A DNA stretch of 49,616 bases from Methyloceanibacter sp. (lineage in GTDB: Bacteria; Pseudomonadota; Alphaproteobacteria; Rhizobiales; Methyloligellaceae), in the NCBI GenBank assembly GCA_014380485.1, contig JACMJU010000138.1:1-49616 (forward strand). The letters run 5' to 3'. The notes under the pieces were generated by a model that had not been told where the DNA came from, ran no database searches, and saw only the letters and a list, made by a program, of their open reading frames with translations. Made by a program: the position numbers and the translations under genes. This document shows positions 1 to 7,959 of the stretch, piece after piece; the first letter of the stretch is position 1, and every line of letters begins with the position of its first letter.

Positions 1-2
1 AC

Positions 3-1061
3 TTCTCCGCCCGCATCGCCCGCAACACCCAGATCCTGCTGCAGCAGGAGAGCGGCACGACGCGCTTCATCGACCCCTGGGGCGGCTCCTTCTTCGTCGA
101 GCGCCTGACCGCGGATCTGGCGGCGCGCGCGCTGAAACACATCGCCGAAGTGGAGAAGATCGGCGGCATGGCCAAGGCGATCGAGGCCGGCATCCCCAAA
201 CGCATGATCGAGCAGGCGGCAACCGCCACCCAGGGCCGCATCGATTCGCGAAAGCAAACGATCGTCGGCGTGAACAAATACCGCCCCGACAACGAGGCCG
301 ACATCGCCATCCTCAAGGTGGACAACCGGGCGGTCCGGCGCCAGCAGCTCGACAAGCTTGCCCGCCTCAAAGCGGAAAGAAACGAGGACGAGGTTCGCTC
401 CGCTCTTGACGCGCTGACCCGTTACGCCGAGACAGGGACCGGCAACCTGCTCGAAGGCGCCGTCGAGGCTGCGCGCGTTAAGGCGACGGTCGGGGAAATC
501 TCCTATGCTCTGGAAAAAATCTATGGGCGCCACCGGGCGGAGGTTTCGGCGGTTACCGGTGTTTACCGGGCGGAGATGAGTCGCATGGACGGAAGCATGA
601 GCCGCATCAAGGACCTCGTGGAGGGTTTCGAGACCGAGCATGGGCGGCGTCCGCGCATCCTCGTCGCCAAGATGGGCCAGGACGGCCACGACCGGGGGCA
701 GAAGGTGATCGCCTCGGCCTTCGCCGATCTCGGCTTCGACGTCGATATCGGACCGCTGTTCCAGACGCCGGAGGAGGCCGCCCGCCAGGCGGTCGAGAAC
801 GACGCGCATATTGTCGGCGTCTCCTCGCTTGCCGCCGGCCATTTGACCCTCGTGCCCGCGTTGCGCGAGGCGCTCGAGGCGGAAGGTCGCGGCGACATTA
901 TGATTGTCGTGGGCGGCGTGATCCCGCCGCAAGACTATCCCGAGCTTTACCAAGCCGGCGCCAAGGCCATTTTCGGCCCGGGTACGCCCATCGCCGACGC
1001 CGCCATCGATTTGCTGCAGAAGCTCGGTGCGAGCGCCAAGTCGCAACAGGCAGCGGAGTAG
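3..1061 (+). CDS. scpA: Methylmalonyl-CoA mutase, C-terminal part (start outside window)
   Basis: The frame is open from the left edge, so the start lies upstream and 352 C-terminal residues are visible. The first residues (FSARIARNTQ, then IDPWGGS) match the end of the substrate-binding TIM barrel of methylmalonyl-CoA mutase. The last ~130 residues form the B12-binding Rossmann domain, with the base-off ligand motif DGHDRG (Asp-x-His-x-x-Gly) followed by the conserved SSLAAGH and VVGGVIPP segments. The enzyme interconverts (R)-methylmalonyl-CoA and succinyl-CoA using adenosylcobalamin, in propionyl-CoA assimilation in the cytoplasm. An internal GTG at 150 could be mistaken for a start, but homology continues upstream of it. 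meaB follows directly, the usual context. No defect is seen in the visible part. Whether this is the single-chain enzyme cannot be confirmed without the N-terminus. Confidence 0.96.
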   Translation, partial: FSARIARNTQILLQQESGTTRFIDPWGGSFFVERLTADLAARALKHIAEVEKIGGMAKAIEAGIPKRMIEQAATATQGRIDSRKQTIVGVNKYRPDNEADIAILKVDNRAVRRQQLDKLARLKAERNEDEVRSALDALTRYAETGTGNLLEGAVEAARVKATVGEISYALEKIYGRHRAEVSAVTGVYRAEMSRMDGSMSRIKDLVEGFETEHGRRPRILVAKMGQDGHDRGQKVIASAFADLGFDVDIGPLFQTPEEAARQAVENDAHIVGVSSLAAGHLTLVPALREALEAEGRGDIMIVVGGVIPPQDYPELYQAGAKAIFGPGTPIADAAIDLLQKLGASAKSQQAAE

Positions 1062-1107
1062 GTTCGACATTTTGCGCTGAGCCTTGTTTGCCCGCAACCC
1101 GCATCCC

Positions 1108-2115
1108 ATGCGCGAAACCGACACAGCAGCGAAGGACATCGAGCGGATCGCCAAGGCCATCCGCGCCGGTGACCGCGCGGCGTTGGCGCGCGCCATCACC
1201 CTGATCGAAAGCGCCAAGCTCGAGGACCAGATCCGCGCGGAAGGGCTGCTCGAGCGGCTTCTGCCCTATACCGGCAAGTCCATCCGGGTCGGCATCAGCG
1301 GCGTTCCCGGCGGCGGCAAATCGACCCTGATCGATCAGCTTGGATTGAACCTGATCGGCGAAGGCCACAAGGTGGCGGTCCTCGCCGTCGATCCGACGTC
1401 ATCGCGGAGCGGCGGATCGATCCTCGGCGACAAGACCCGCATGGGACGGCTCGCCGCCGATCCGCAGGCCTTCATCCGTCCCTCGCCGGCCGGCGATAGT
1501 TTGGGCGGCGTCACCAAGACCACGCGGGAGACCGTGGCGCTCGCCGAGGCGGCAGGCTACGACGTGGTTCTGATCGAGACCGTCGGCGTCGGCCAGTCCG
1601 AAACGGCGGTCGCCAATATGGTCGACGTCTTCGTCGTGGTGGCGATCCCCGGCGCCGGCGATGAGCTCCAGGGCATCAAGCGCGGCCTTCTCGAACTTGC
1701 CGACATCATCGCCGTCAACAAGGCGGAAGGTGACCAGGTCGAGCGTGCCAATCGGGCGGCGATGGACTATCGCACCGCTCTCCACATTCTCGCCACCGGC
1801 CATAGCAACTGGGATCCTCAAGTGTTGACTCTCTCGGCGCGCGACAATCGAGGGTTGGACGCGCTCTGGACCAAGATCACCGAACGTCATGCCGCCCTTG
1901 CCGCCTCCGGCGCCCTCGATGCGCGCCGCAGCGACCAGGCCGCGTCATGGATGCGGGAGATTTTCGAGCAACGTCTGCTTGCCGCTTTCAAGGGCGGCAA
2001 ACGCGCGGCCCGCCATTTCCAGGAATTGGAGAACAAGGTTCGCGCAGGGCAAATGACGCCGGCCGCCGCCGCAGCGGAGCTTGGACGCCTCGCCGGCATC
2101 AAGGACGCCGACTAA
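1108..2115 (+). CDS. meaB: Methylmalonyl-CoA mutase-associated GTPase MeaB
   Basis: This 335-residue P-loop GTPase belongs to the MeaB/ArgK family (G3E class). Visible motifs are the P-loop GVPGGGKS at residues 65-72, the family signature GGSILGDKTRM near 102-112, ETVGVGQ at 157-163 (switch region) and the base-specificity motif NKAEGD at 204-209. MeaB is a metallochaperone that gates cofactor loading of methylmalonyl-CoA mutase and protects it from inactivation. Its position 46 bases after the mutase stop fits that role and suggests co-transcription. I chose ATG 1108 over an in-frame TTG at 1084 because the extra eight residues (FARNPHP) have no family counterpart. The C-terminal ~60 residues are helical and Ala/Lys-rich, as in the dimerisation arm of the family. 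Confidence 0.95.
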   Translation: MRETDTAAKDIERIAKAIRAGDRAALARAITLIESAKLEDQIRAEGLLERLLPYTGKSIRVGISGVPGGGKSTLIDQLGLNLIGEGHKVAVLAVDPTSSRSGGSILGDKTRMGRLAADPQAFIRPSPAGDSLGGVTKTTRETVALAEAAGYDVVLIETVGVGQSETAVANMVDVFVVVAIPGAGDELQGIKRGLLELADIIAVNKAEGDQVERANRAAMDYRTALHILATGHSNWDPQVLTLSARDNRGLDALWTKITERHAALAASGALDARRSDQAASWMREIFEQRLLAAFKGGKRAARHFQELENKVRAGQMTPAAAAAELGRLAGIKDAD

Positions 2116-2168
2116 GCGGCCGCCAAAATCGCTTCCCTCGGGCTTGAGCCCCTTGTAAGCCGTGAGGA

Positions 2169-2804
2169 ATGGCAAGGCCGCACGTCCTGCTCACGGGCTT
2201 TGGCCCATTTCCGGGTGTCGCCGACAACCCTTCGGCGTGGCTTGCCGAGACCTTGGCGGAGCAGCGGCCGGCGTCTGAATTCAAGCTCCATGCCCGCGTC
2301 TTACCCACAGAATGGAACGCGGCCGCGCGCCTGCCCCGCCTCTACCAGTCATTGCAACCGCATGTCATGATTCATTTTGGCCTGAGCGAGCACGCGGCTG
2401 CATTCCGCATCGAGCGGTCGGCCCATAATCGGGTGGCGCAGCGCGCCGATGCGCGCGGTGCGCTGCCGAAAAGCCCTGCGATCAGAGCTGAAGGGCCCGA
2501 TCGTTTCGATACGCCGTTTCCGGCGGCCGCTCTCGCCGCGCATCTCAGGCAAAACGGTCTTGCCGCCGTAACGTCGCGGTCGGCCGGGGCCTATCTCTGC
2601 AACTTTCTCTACTACCATTCGCTCGATTGGGCGCGCCGGCAGAGAAGTGCCCGGCTTGTCCTTTTCGTCCACGTTCCGCCCTGGACCAGGAAGCGCGGTC
2701 CCTTCAGTCAAGAGGCCCTCTTGCACGGCGCGGGCGAGACCTTGCGCTTTGTCTTGCGCTACGCAAACGACCAGGAACCGTTTAAAACGCTCGGAGCGAG
2801 GTAA
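2169..2804 (+). CDS. pcp: Pyroglutamyl-peptidase I (pyrrolidone carboxypeptidase)
   Basis: A 211-residue cysteine peptidase (family C15) that removes N-terminal pyroglutamate from peptides in the cytoplasm. The N-terminus has the hallmark GFGPFPG followed by NPS. The catalytic triad is intact and at the expected spacing: Glu82 in the IERSAHN segment, Cys144 in AYLCN, and His168 in FVHVP. Length is normal for the family. The GAGG-like purines directly precede ATG 2169, so spacing to the Shine-Dalgarno is short and the start is slightly uncertain. It lies 53 bases after meaB and 26 before the next gene on the same strand. A shared transcript is possible, but I see no functional link. Confidence 0.93.
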   Translation: MARPHVLLTGFGPFPGVADNPSAWLAETLAEQRPASEFKLHARVLPTEWNAAARLPRLYQSLQPHVMIHFGLSEHAAAFRIERSAHNRVAQRADARGALPKSPAIRAEGPDRFDTPFPAAALAAHLRQNGLAAVTSRSAGAYLCNFLYYHSLDWARRQRSARLVLFVHVPPWTRKRGPFSQEALLHGAGETLRFVLRYANDQEPFKTLGAR

Positions 2805-2830
2805 GTTTGCGCCCGAAGGATGCGTAGCTG

Positions 2831-4174
2831 ATGGGTATCGGTCGCCGGGATGTGTTGTTAGCGGGCGTCGGTCTCGGCCTCGCCGTTGCTGGACCACGCG
2901 CGAGCGCCGCCCAGAACGACCCCGACCTGCCCCAGGGCTATTGCACCCACGGGATCGGGCCGGGGGGCGGCGCGATCGATCAGACCGCGATGCTCCAGTC
3001 CGCCGCCGACGCGGCGGCGCGGACCGGTACGCCGCTCTTTCTTCCCGCCGGCATCTATTCGACCAGCAAGCTCACGCTCAAATCCGGCACTCGCATCGAA
3101 GGCATGCCGGGACAGTCTATACTCCGCTATCGCGATGGCGGCGCGCTTCTAAGCCTGGAGGGGGTCGAGAATGTCCGGCTCGCCGGTCTCGTGCTCGATG
3201 GCGACTTTAAGCCGCTTGGGGAGCGCGGGTCGCTGCTCACCGCGACCGAGACCAAGCATCTCGACGTCACCGGTTGCCGGCTGATCGGCAGCACCGAGGA
3301 TGGCATGGTGCTGCGCAAAGCGTCGGGCTGGATCAAGGATTGCGAGATTGGCGATATCCGAAAAGCCGGACTCTTCAGCGAGGATGCGGGCGGACTTGAG
3401 ATCGCCCACAATCATGTGCGCGACTGCGGCGATAACGGTATCTTGGTCTCGCGGTCGGAGCCGGGCGAGGACGCCACCATCGTGGCGGCGAACCGCATCG
3501 AGCGCATTGCCGCCGCGGGCTTCGGCAGCGGTCAGAACGGCAATGGGATCAACGTCTTTCGGGCGGGCTCGGTCATGGTCAGCGGCAACCGCATCGCCGA
3601 TTGCGCCTTCTCGGCGATCCGCGCCAATGCCGCATCCAACTGCCAGATGATCGGAAATTCCTGCACCAGACTCGGCGAGGTCGCGCTCCATGCGGAGTTT
3701 TCCTTCGAGGGCGCCGTGATCGCCAACAATCTTGTCGACAAGGCCGCGGCCGGAATCTCGGTCACCAATTTCAGCAAGGGAGGAAGGCTCGCCGTCATCC
3801 AGGGCAATCTGATCCGCAACCTGTTCCTCCGCAAGACCGAGGCGCGCGGCTTCGGCATCGCGGTCGAGGCCGACAGCGTGGTGACGGGAAATGTCATCGA
3901 AGGCGCGCCTTCCTACGGCATCATGATCGGCTGGGGTCCCTATCTGCGCGACGTGAGCGTCACCGACAATCTGATCCGCAACGCCCTGATCGGCATCGGC
4001 GTGTCGATCGATCCGTCGGCGGGGACCGCCCTCATCACCAAGAATTTGATCTCCGGGGCGAAGGAGGGCGCGATCCGCGCCATGAGCGGACCGACATCCA
4101 TCGGCCCCGATCTCGCGACGGCGAGCGCCGAGACGTTCGGCAACGTCGCGGTCTATGCCAACGTCGCGCGCTAG
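2831..4174 (+). CDS. Tat-exported right-handed beta-helix repeat protein (TIGR03808-like)
   Basis: A 447-residue exported protein. It opens with a twin-arginine signal: RRDVLLAG followed by a hydrophobic Gly/Val/Leu stretch and an Ala-x-Ala cleavage site near residues 25-27. The mature part is built of degenerate ~22-residue rungs of the type 'ANRIERIAAAGF', 'GNRIADCAFSAI', 'GNSCTRLGEVAL', 'NNLVDKAAAGIS'. That is the pattern of a right-handed parallel beta-helix (pectate lyase/PbH1 repeats). An Asn-rich ladder is visible through residues ~120-440. The N-terminal part resembles the pectate-lyase-3 cap (GGGAIDQTAMLQSAAD). The overall architecture agrees with the TIGR03808 Tat-translocated family of Hyphomicrobiales, whose function is unknown. 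Periplasmic or surface polysaccharide binding is an inference from the fold. Confidence 0.88.
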   Translation: MGIGRRDVLLAGVGLGLAVAGPRASAAQNDPDLPQGYCTHGIGPGGGAIDQTAMLQSAADAAARTGTPLFLPAGIYSTSKLTLKSGTRIEGMPGQSILRYRDGGALLSLEGVENVRLAGLVLDGDFKPLGERGSLLTATETKHLDVTGCRLIGSTEDGMVLRKASGWIKDCEIGDIRKAGLFSEDAGGLEIAHNHVRDCGDNGILVSRSEPGEDATIVAANRIERIAAAGFGSGQNGNGINVFRAGSVMVSGNRIADCAFSAIRANAASNCQMIGNSCTRLGEVALHAEFSFEGAVIANNLVDKAAAGISVTNFSKGGRLAVIQGNLIRNLFLRKTEARGFGIAVEADSVVTGNVIEGAPSYGIMIGWGPYLRDVSVTDNLIRNALIGIGVSIDPSAGTALITKNLISGAKEGAIRAMSGPTSIGPDLATASAETFGNVAVYANVAR

Positions 4175-4216
4175 AAGCTCGCGTTAAATCGGGAAAATCG
4201 CCGCGCTCGGCCTGCC

Positions 4217-5278
4217 CTACGGGACCTCGGCTCGAAGGCGAGGCGTGATCGCGATCGCGGCGAGCCCCTGCAAGAGAGCCTCACTCGCCACGACCCGCCC
4301 TATGCGCAAGCCCCGCCAATTGAGGAGTTCGCCTTCAAGCTGCTCGGCCAGGACGACCCGGGCCTCGGGGACCAACGCGGCGAGCACCTCGGCGAGCGCT
4401 CGCTCGGTCCCGCGCTTGGCGCCATCGTCGATCTTGAGCGCGATGCCAAACCCAAGCTCCGGCAGCGCCGCGCAATGCACCCCCTCCGCCCCGCCCTTGA
4501 CGAAGACAGTGGGCGCCAGCGCGAGCATCGCGACCGTATCGAACCGCCCCTCCCCCGCGACCAGAGCCGGAAATGCAAAGCAGGCGCGGCGCAGCCTTTC
4601 CGCCGCCTGTGCCCGCGCCGCGGCGAAACCCGTTCCGGTCCCAAGCCGCGCGAAGCCTTGCGCCAAAGCGGCGAGCGGAAGCGGCCAGGTCGGCACCGAG
4701 CAGCCGTCGATCCCGATGTCATCGCGGCTCAACCGCGCCCCGCAAGCCTCTGAAATGATTCCAGCGATCATGATTTGCAGCTTGTGGTCCGGACGCTCAT
4801 AGAAGCGCGGATCGAGGCCGAGATGAACCGCAGCGGCCAGCATTCCCGCATGCTTACCCGAGCAATTGTTATGGATCGCACGCGGGCGCTGTCCGCCCTG
4901 CACAAGTTCGCGCATGGCCTTGTCGCTCACCGGCCAATGTGCGCCGCAGGCAAGATAACTCTCGTTGAGCCCGGCCTTGGTCAGCAGGGTTCTTACCGCC
5001 TCGAGATGCGCACGGTCGCCGCTATGAGAGGCGCAAGCGATCGCAAGCTCGGCGTCGCCGAGCCCGAACGCGTCGGCGGCCCCGCTCTCGACGAGGGGAA
5101 TGGCTTGCAGCGCCTTCACCGCAGAACGCGGATATGCCGGGCGCTCCACATCGCCGAGCGCCAGCGCGAGCCGCCCGCGCGCATCGGCGATCGCAATCGC
5201 GCCGGAATGACGGCTCTCGACGACCGTCCCCCGCATGAGCTCGACGAGCACGGGATTGCTGGAAGCCGTTACGCTCAT
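4217..5278 (-). CDS. Zinc-type L-asparaginase (Rhizobium etli AnsA/ReAV class)
   Basis: A 353-residue protein of the 'asparaginase II' family. This family is unrelated to E. coli AnsA/AnsB and hydrolyses L-asparagine to aspartate and ammonia. The residues known from the R. etli enzyme ReAV are all visible with a constant offset of four: Ser52 and Lys55 (RSAVKAL), Ser84 (CASHSG), and the zinc ligands Cys139/Lys142 (NNCSGKHAG) and Cys193 (GIDGCSVP). The start was placed at ATG 5278 because it overlaps the stop of the upstream radical SAM gene by four bases (ATGA), indicating translational coupling. A start 24 codons upstream would lie inside that gene. The 3' end converges with the beta-helix gene. 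The pairing with a radical SAM/Memo system is unusual (see findings). Confidence 0.9.
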   Translation of the reverse strand: MSVTASSNPVLVELMRGTVVESRHSGAIAIADARGRLALALGDVERPAYPRSAVKALQAIPLVESGAADAFGLGDAELAIACASHSGDRAHLEAVRTLLTKAGLNESYLACGAHWPVSDKAMRELVQGGQRPRAIHNNCSGKHAGMLAAAVHLGLDPRFYERPDHKLQIMIAGIISEACGARLSRDDIGIDGCSVPTWPLPLAALAQGFARLGTGTGFAAARAQAAERLRRACFAFPALVAGEGRFDTVAMLALAPTVFVKGGAEGVHCAALPELGFGIALKIDDGAKRGTERALAEVLAALVPEARVVLAEQLEGELLNWRGLRIGRVVASEALLQGLAAIAITPRLRAEVP

Positions 5279-6366
5279 GCCGCTGAAATGAGGATGGGAG
5301 CGCGGCGCGCGCCCCATCCCCCCGGCAACGCGTCGAACAGACCGGGGCACGGCGCGCCGCAGGAGCCGCAGCGTCCCCCTACGTCGAGCCGCCAGTCGGT
5401 AATCGTGTACCCGTCACGGCCGATCAGCCGCTCGCCGCAAGCCGCGCAATAGGTACTCTGTCCCGCTTCGTCATAGACATTGCCGGTATACACATAGCGA
5501 AGGCCGGCAGAACGCGCGATTGCCTGTGCCCGCGTGAGGGTCGAAGGCGGCGTCGGCGGCTTGTCGCCCATCTTCCAGTCCGGATGGAAGGCGGTGAAGT
5601 GGAGCGGCACATCGGGCCCGAGCGCTTCCATCACCCATTCGCTGAGCGCGCCAACCTCTTGAGACGAATCGTTTTCGCCTGGGATCAGCAGAGTGGTGAT
5701 CTCGAGCCAGGTCTTGGTCTCGTGCTTGACGTAGCGCAGCGTGTCGAGCACGGCGTCGAGCGAGCCGGTGCAGAGCTTGCGGTAGAAATTCTCGGTGAAT
5801 CCCTTGAGGTCGATATTGGCGGCGTCCATGGCGGCGAAGAACTCAGGCCGCGCCGCCTCACTGATATAGCCGGCCGTCACCGCCACGGTTTTCACACCGG
5901 CTTCCCGGCACGCGGCGGCAACGTCAACGGCATATTCGAGGAAGATGACAGGGTCGTTGTAGGTGAAGGCGACCGATGGCGCGCCGCTTTCGACCGCCGC
6001 CTGCGCGATGGCTTCGGGTGAAGCGTGCTGCTGCAGCTGGTCGTCGGCGCGGGCTTTGGAGATGTCCCAGTTCTGGCAGAACTTGCAGGTCAGATTGCAG
6101 CCCGCTGTCCCGAAGGAGAGCACTGAAGTCCCGGGGAGGAAGTGGTTGAGCGGCTTCTTCTCGATGGGATCGAGGCAGAACCCCGACGATCGCCCATAGG
6201 TCGTGAGCACGATCTGGTCGCCTTCGCGCGCCCTGACGAAGCAAAGACCGCGCTGTCCCTCATGGAGCCTGCACTCCCGCGGGCAGAGGTCGCATTGCAG
6301 GCGGCCGTCGGCGAGCCCGTGCCAGTAGCGGCCCGGCACCGAGGCGCCAATCCCGATGTTTTCCAT
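5275..6366 (-). CDS. amrS: AmmeMemoRadiSam system radical SAM enzyme (AmrS)
   Basis: A 363-residue radical SAM protein related to pyruvate formate-lyase activating enzymes. The 4Fe-4S cluster motif CxxxCxxC is at Cys90, Cys94 and Cys97 (GCNLTCKFC), preceded by GTSVLSFGTAG. An N-terminal Cys cluster (Cys25, 28, 32, 42; CDLCPREC) and a C-terminal zinc-ribbon-like segment (YCAACGERL, CGSCGAPC) frame the barrel, as in the AmrS family. The family signature FHPDWKM followed by PPTPPSTL is present. Substrate and reaction are not established for this family. It is defined by co-occurrence with Memo-like and AMMECR1-like proteins. The Memo-like gene is divergent next door. No AMMECR1 gene is in the window. 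The stop is fused to the asparaginase start. Confidence 0.93.
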   Translation of the reverse strand: MENIGIGASVPGRYWHGLADGRLQCDLCPRECRLHEGQRGLCFVRAREGDQIVLTTYGRSSGFCLDPIEKKPLNHFLPGTSVLSFGTAGCNLTCKFCQNWDISKARADDQLQQHASPEAIAQAAVESGAPSVAFTYNDPVIFLEYAVDVAAACREAGVKTVAVTAGYISEAARPEFFAAMDAANIDLKGFTENFYRKLCTGSLDAVLDTLRYVKHETKTWLEITTLLIPGENDSSQEVGALSEWVMEALGPDVPLHFTAFHPDWKMGDKPPTPPSTLTRAQAIARSAGLRYVYTGNVYDEAGQSTYCAACGERLIGRDGYTITDWRLDVGGRCGSCGAPCPGLFDALPGGWGARRAPILISAA

Positions 6367-6406
6367 GATAGAAACATGGGCAGGTTCTCATGGGAGTCAA
6401 CGGCTT

Positions 6407-7228
6407 GTGTTCACGCGAGAGCCAGGCTTGACGGTCAGGCAAGCGGCAGTAGCCGGCAGCTTCTACCCGCTTGGGGACAAAGAACTGAAGGCCGCGATCG
6501 ATGCCCTCATCGCGCAAGCCGAGCAAGTCAGCCAAGCAGGCCTTGCCGGCGTCATCGCTCCGCATGCCGGCTACACCTATTCCGGCCCGGTCGCCGCGAA
6601 CGCCTTTGCGCCCGTCGCATCATGCGGCATTCCCTTTGAGCGGGCGCTCGTGATCGGCCCGGCCCATTACGTTCCGCTGAGCGGCGTTGCCGCACCCTCC
6701 TCCGCTGCTTTCGCCACGCCGCTCGGCCAGGTCGAAATCGATCGAGACGCCATCGCTGCGCTCGTGAAAGCAGGCCTAGTCGGCATCGACGATCGGGCCC
6801 ATGCGCCCGAACATGCCCTTGAGGTCGAGCTGCCGTTCCTGCAAGCGGTGCTCGGACGCTTCAGCCTCATTCCGCTGCTCGTGGGCGATGACGCACCTGA
6901 GCAGATTGCCGCAATCATTGACGCGTTGCTGGATGATCGCACGCTTCTCGTGGTCAGCACCGATCTGTCGCATTATCTCGATCATGCATCGGCGCAGAAG
7001 CGGGATCTTGCCACGGCCGCGACGATCGAGCGGTTCGAATTCAGCCGGCTTGGGCCCTACGATGCCTGCGGGTTCGCGGCGCTAAACGGCGCGCTGTGTG
7101 CTGCACACCAGCGGCGGTGGGGCATCAAGCGCCTCGACTTGCGAAATTCCGGCGATACGAGCGGAGACCGAAACTGGGTCGTCGGCTATGGCGCTTGGGC
7201 CTTTTGCGCCGCGCCGGCGGCCGCTTAG
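6407..7228 (+). CDS. amrB: Memo-like protein, AmmeMemoRadiSam system protein B
   Basis: A Memo-family protein of ~273 residues, structurally related to class III extradiol dioxygenases. It has the AVAGSFYP opening, VIAPHAGYTYSG with the metal-ligand His, VIGPAHY, STDLSHYLDH with the second His, and DACGF with the Cys that completes the metal site in this family. It probably binds a transition metal; its reaction in bacteria is unknown. It is transcribed divergently from the radical SAM gene. I chose GTG 6407, which has GGGAG ten bases upstream and the family-like short lead before AVAGSFYP. An in-frame ATG at 6356 would overlap the start of the divergent gene, so it is less likely but not excluded. 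TTG 6428 is a third option. Confidence 0.9.
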   Translation: MFTREPGLTVRQAAVAGSFYPLGDKELKAAIDALIAQAEQVSQAGLAGVIAPHAGYTYSGPVAANAFAPVASCGIPFERALVIGPAHYVPLSGVAAPSSAAFATPLGQVEIDRDAIAALVKAGLVGIDDRAHAPEHALEVELPFLQAVLGRFSLIPLLVGDDAPEQIAAIIDALLDDRTLLVVSTDLSHYLDHASAQKRDLATAATIERFEFSRLGPYDACGFAALNGALCAAHQRRWGIKRLDLRNSGDTSGDRNWVVGYGAWAFCAAPAAA

Positions 7229-7239
7229 TTCGGTGCCCG

Positions 7240-7761
7240 TCAACTTCGCTCACGTGCCGTCGGCTTCGCCGCCACGCTTGCCTCGGCCACGAGTTCCACC
7301 GGCACACCCTCCGCTTGTTTGGAGGCGCGGATGACGAGCGAGGTCTTGACGCTCGCCACATTGGGCGCGGCCGTCAACTCGTGGATGATGAAGTCCTGAA
7401 ACGCGCTCAAATCCGTCGCAACGCAGCGCAGCAGAAAATCGATCTCGCCCGAGAGCATGTAGCAATCCCGCACGATGGCCGAACTCCGCGCCCGCTCCTC
7501 GAAGGCGATGAGATCGGCCTCCGCCTGACTGTGCAATCGGATCATGGCAAAAGCGGTGACCTCGAAACCGAGCGCCTTGTCGTTGAGAAGGGCGGCGAAG
7601 CCTTTGATGATGCCCGCCTCTTCGAGCGCGCGGGCGCGGCGCAGGCAGGCCGGCGCCGAAATTCCCACTTTGCGGGCGAGATCGACATTTGTGATGCGGC
7701 CGTCGGCCTGCAACGCGTGCAGGATCCGCCAATCGGTCGCATCGAGCCTCGCTGCGCGCAT
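7240..7761 (-). CDS. Lrp/AsnC family transcriptional regulator
   Basis: A 173-residue regulator. Residues ~4-65 form the AsnC-type winged helix-turn-helix (LDATDWRILHALQADGR, then a recognition helix around PACLRRARALEEAG). It is followed by the RAM/AsnC ligand-binding alpha-beta domain with CYMLSGEIDFLLRC and a C-terminal strand around VKTSLVIRA. Members bind amino acids and control amino-acid metabolism, frequently including the divergent neighbour, here an ELM1-like gene. The C-terminal ~20 residues (EASVAAKPTARERS) extend a little beyond the domain. The gene ends 12 bases from the convergent Memo gene. The regulated genes cannot be deduced from the sequence. An AT-rich palindrome lies in the divergent intergenic region. 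Confidence 0.92.
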   Translation of the reverse strand: MRAARLDATDWRILHALQADGRITNVDLARKVGISAPACLRRARALEEAGIIKGFAALLNDKALGFEVTAFAMIRLHSQAEADLIAFEERARSSAIVRDCYMLSGEIDFLLRCVATDLSAFQDFIIHELTAAPNVASVKTSLVIRASKQAEGVPVELVAEASVAAKPTARERS

Positions 7762-7897
7762 GCGTCTGCTCCCTGGACGGTGGATGGGATCGCGGGCTAG
7801 AAGGCGGCTCAGCGGTCCCTGCTTCGGCCTTTCCGCGCAATTTTAAGTCCTCCAGCCAAAAGAATCGAAAAGAAATTGAACGCAAATCGTTCCGGAA

Positions 7898-7910
7898 ATT
7901 TTGGCAAAAT
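7898..7910. promoter_or_regulatory. AT-rich palindrome in lrp/ELM1 divergent region
   Basis: The sequence ATTTT-GGC-AAAAT is a perfect 5-base inverted repeat with a 3-base centre in an otherwise GC-rich region. It lies between the divergent Lrp-type regulator (start 7761) and the ELM1-like gene. Lrp/AsnC proteins typically bind AT-rich imperfect palindromes of about this size, so autoregulation through this site is a reasonable guess. There is no direct evidence. Confidence 0.3.
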
Positions 7911-7959
7911 ACGGCCTATATCCTCCCAACCGCAGCGAAAGAATGCTGCGCCGGACGAG

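Noticed and set aside
2349-2897. A 182-codon minus-strand frame opposite pcp.
   Set aside because: It covers the full pcp gene with its intact catalytic triad, is rich in Arg/Pro/Gly as expected for an antisense shadow, and has no similarity to a family.
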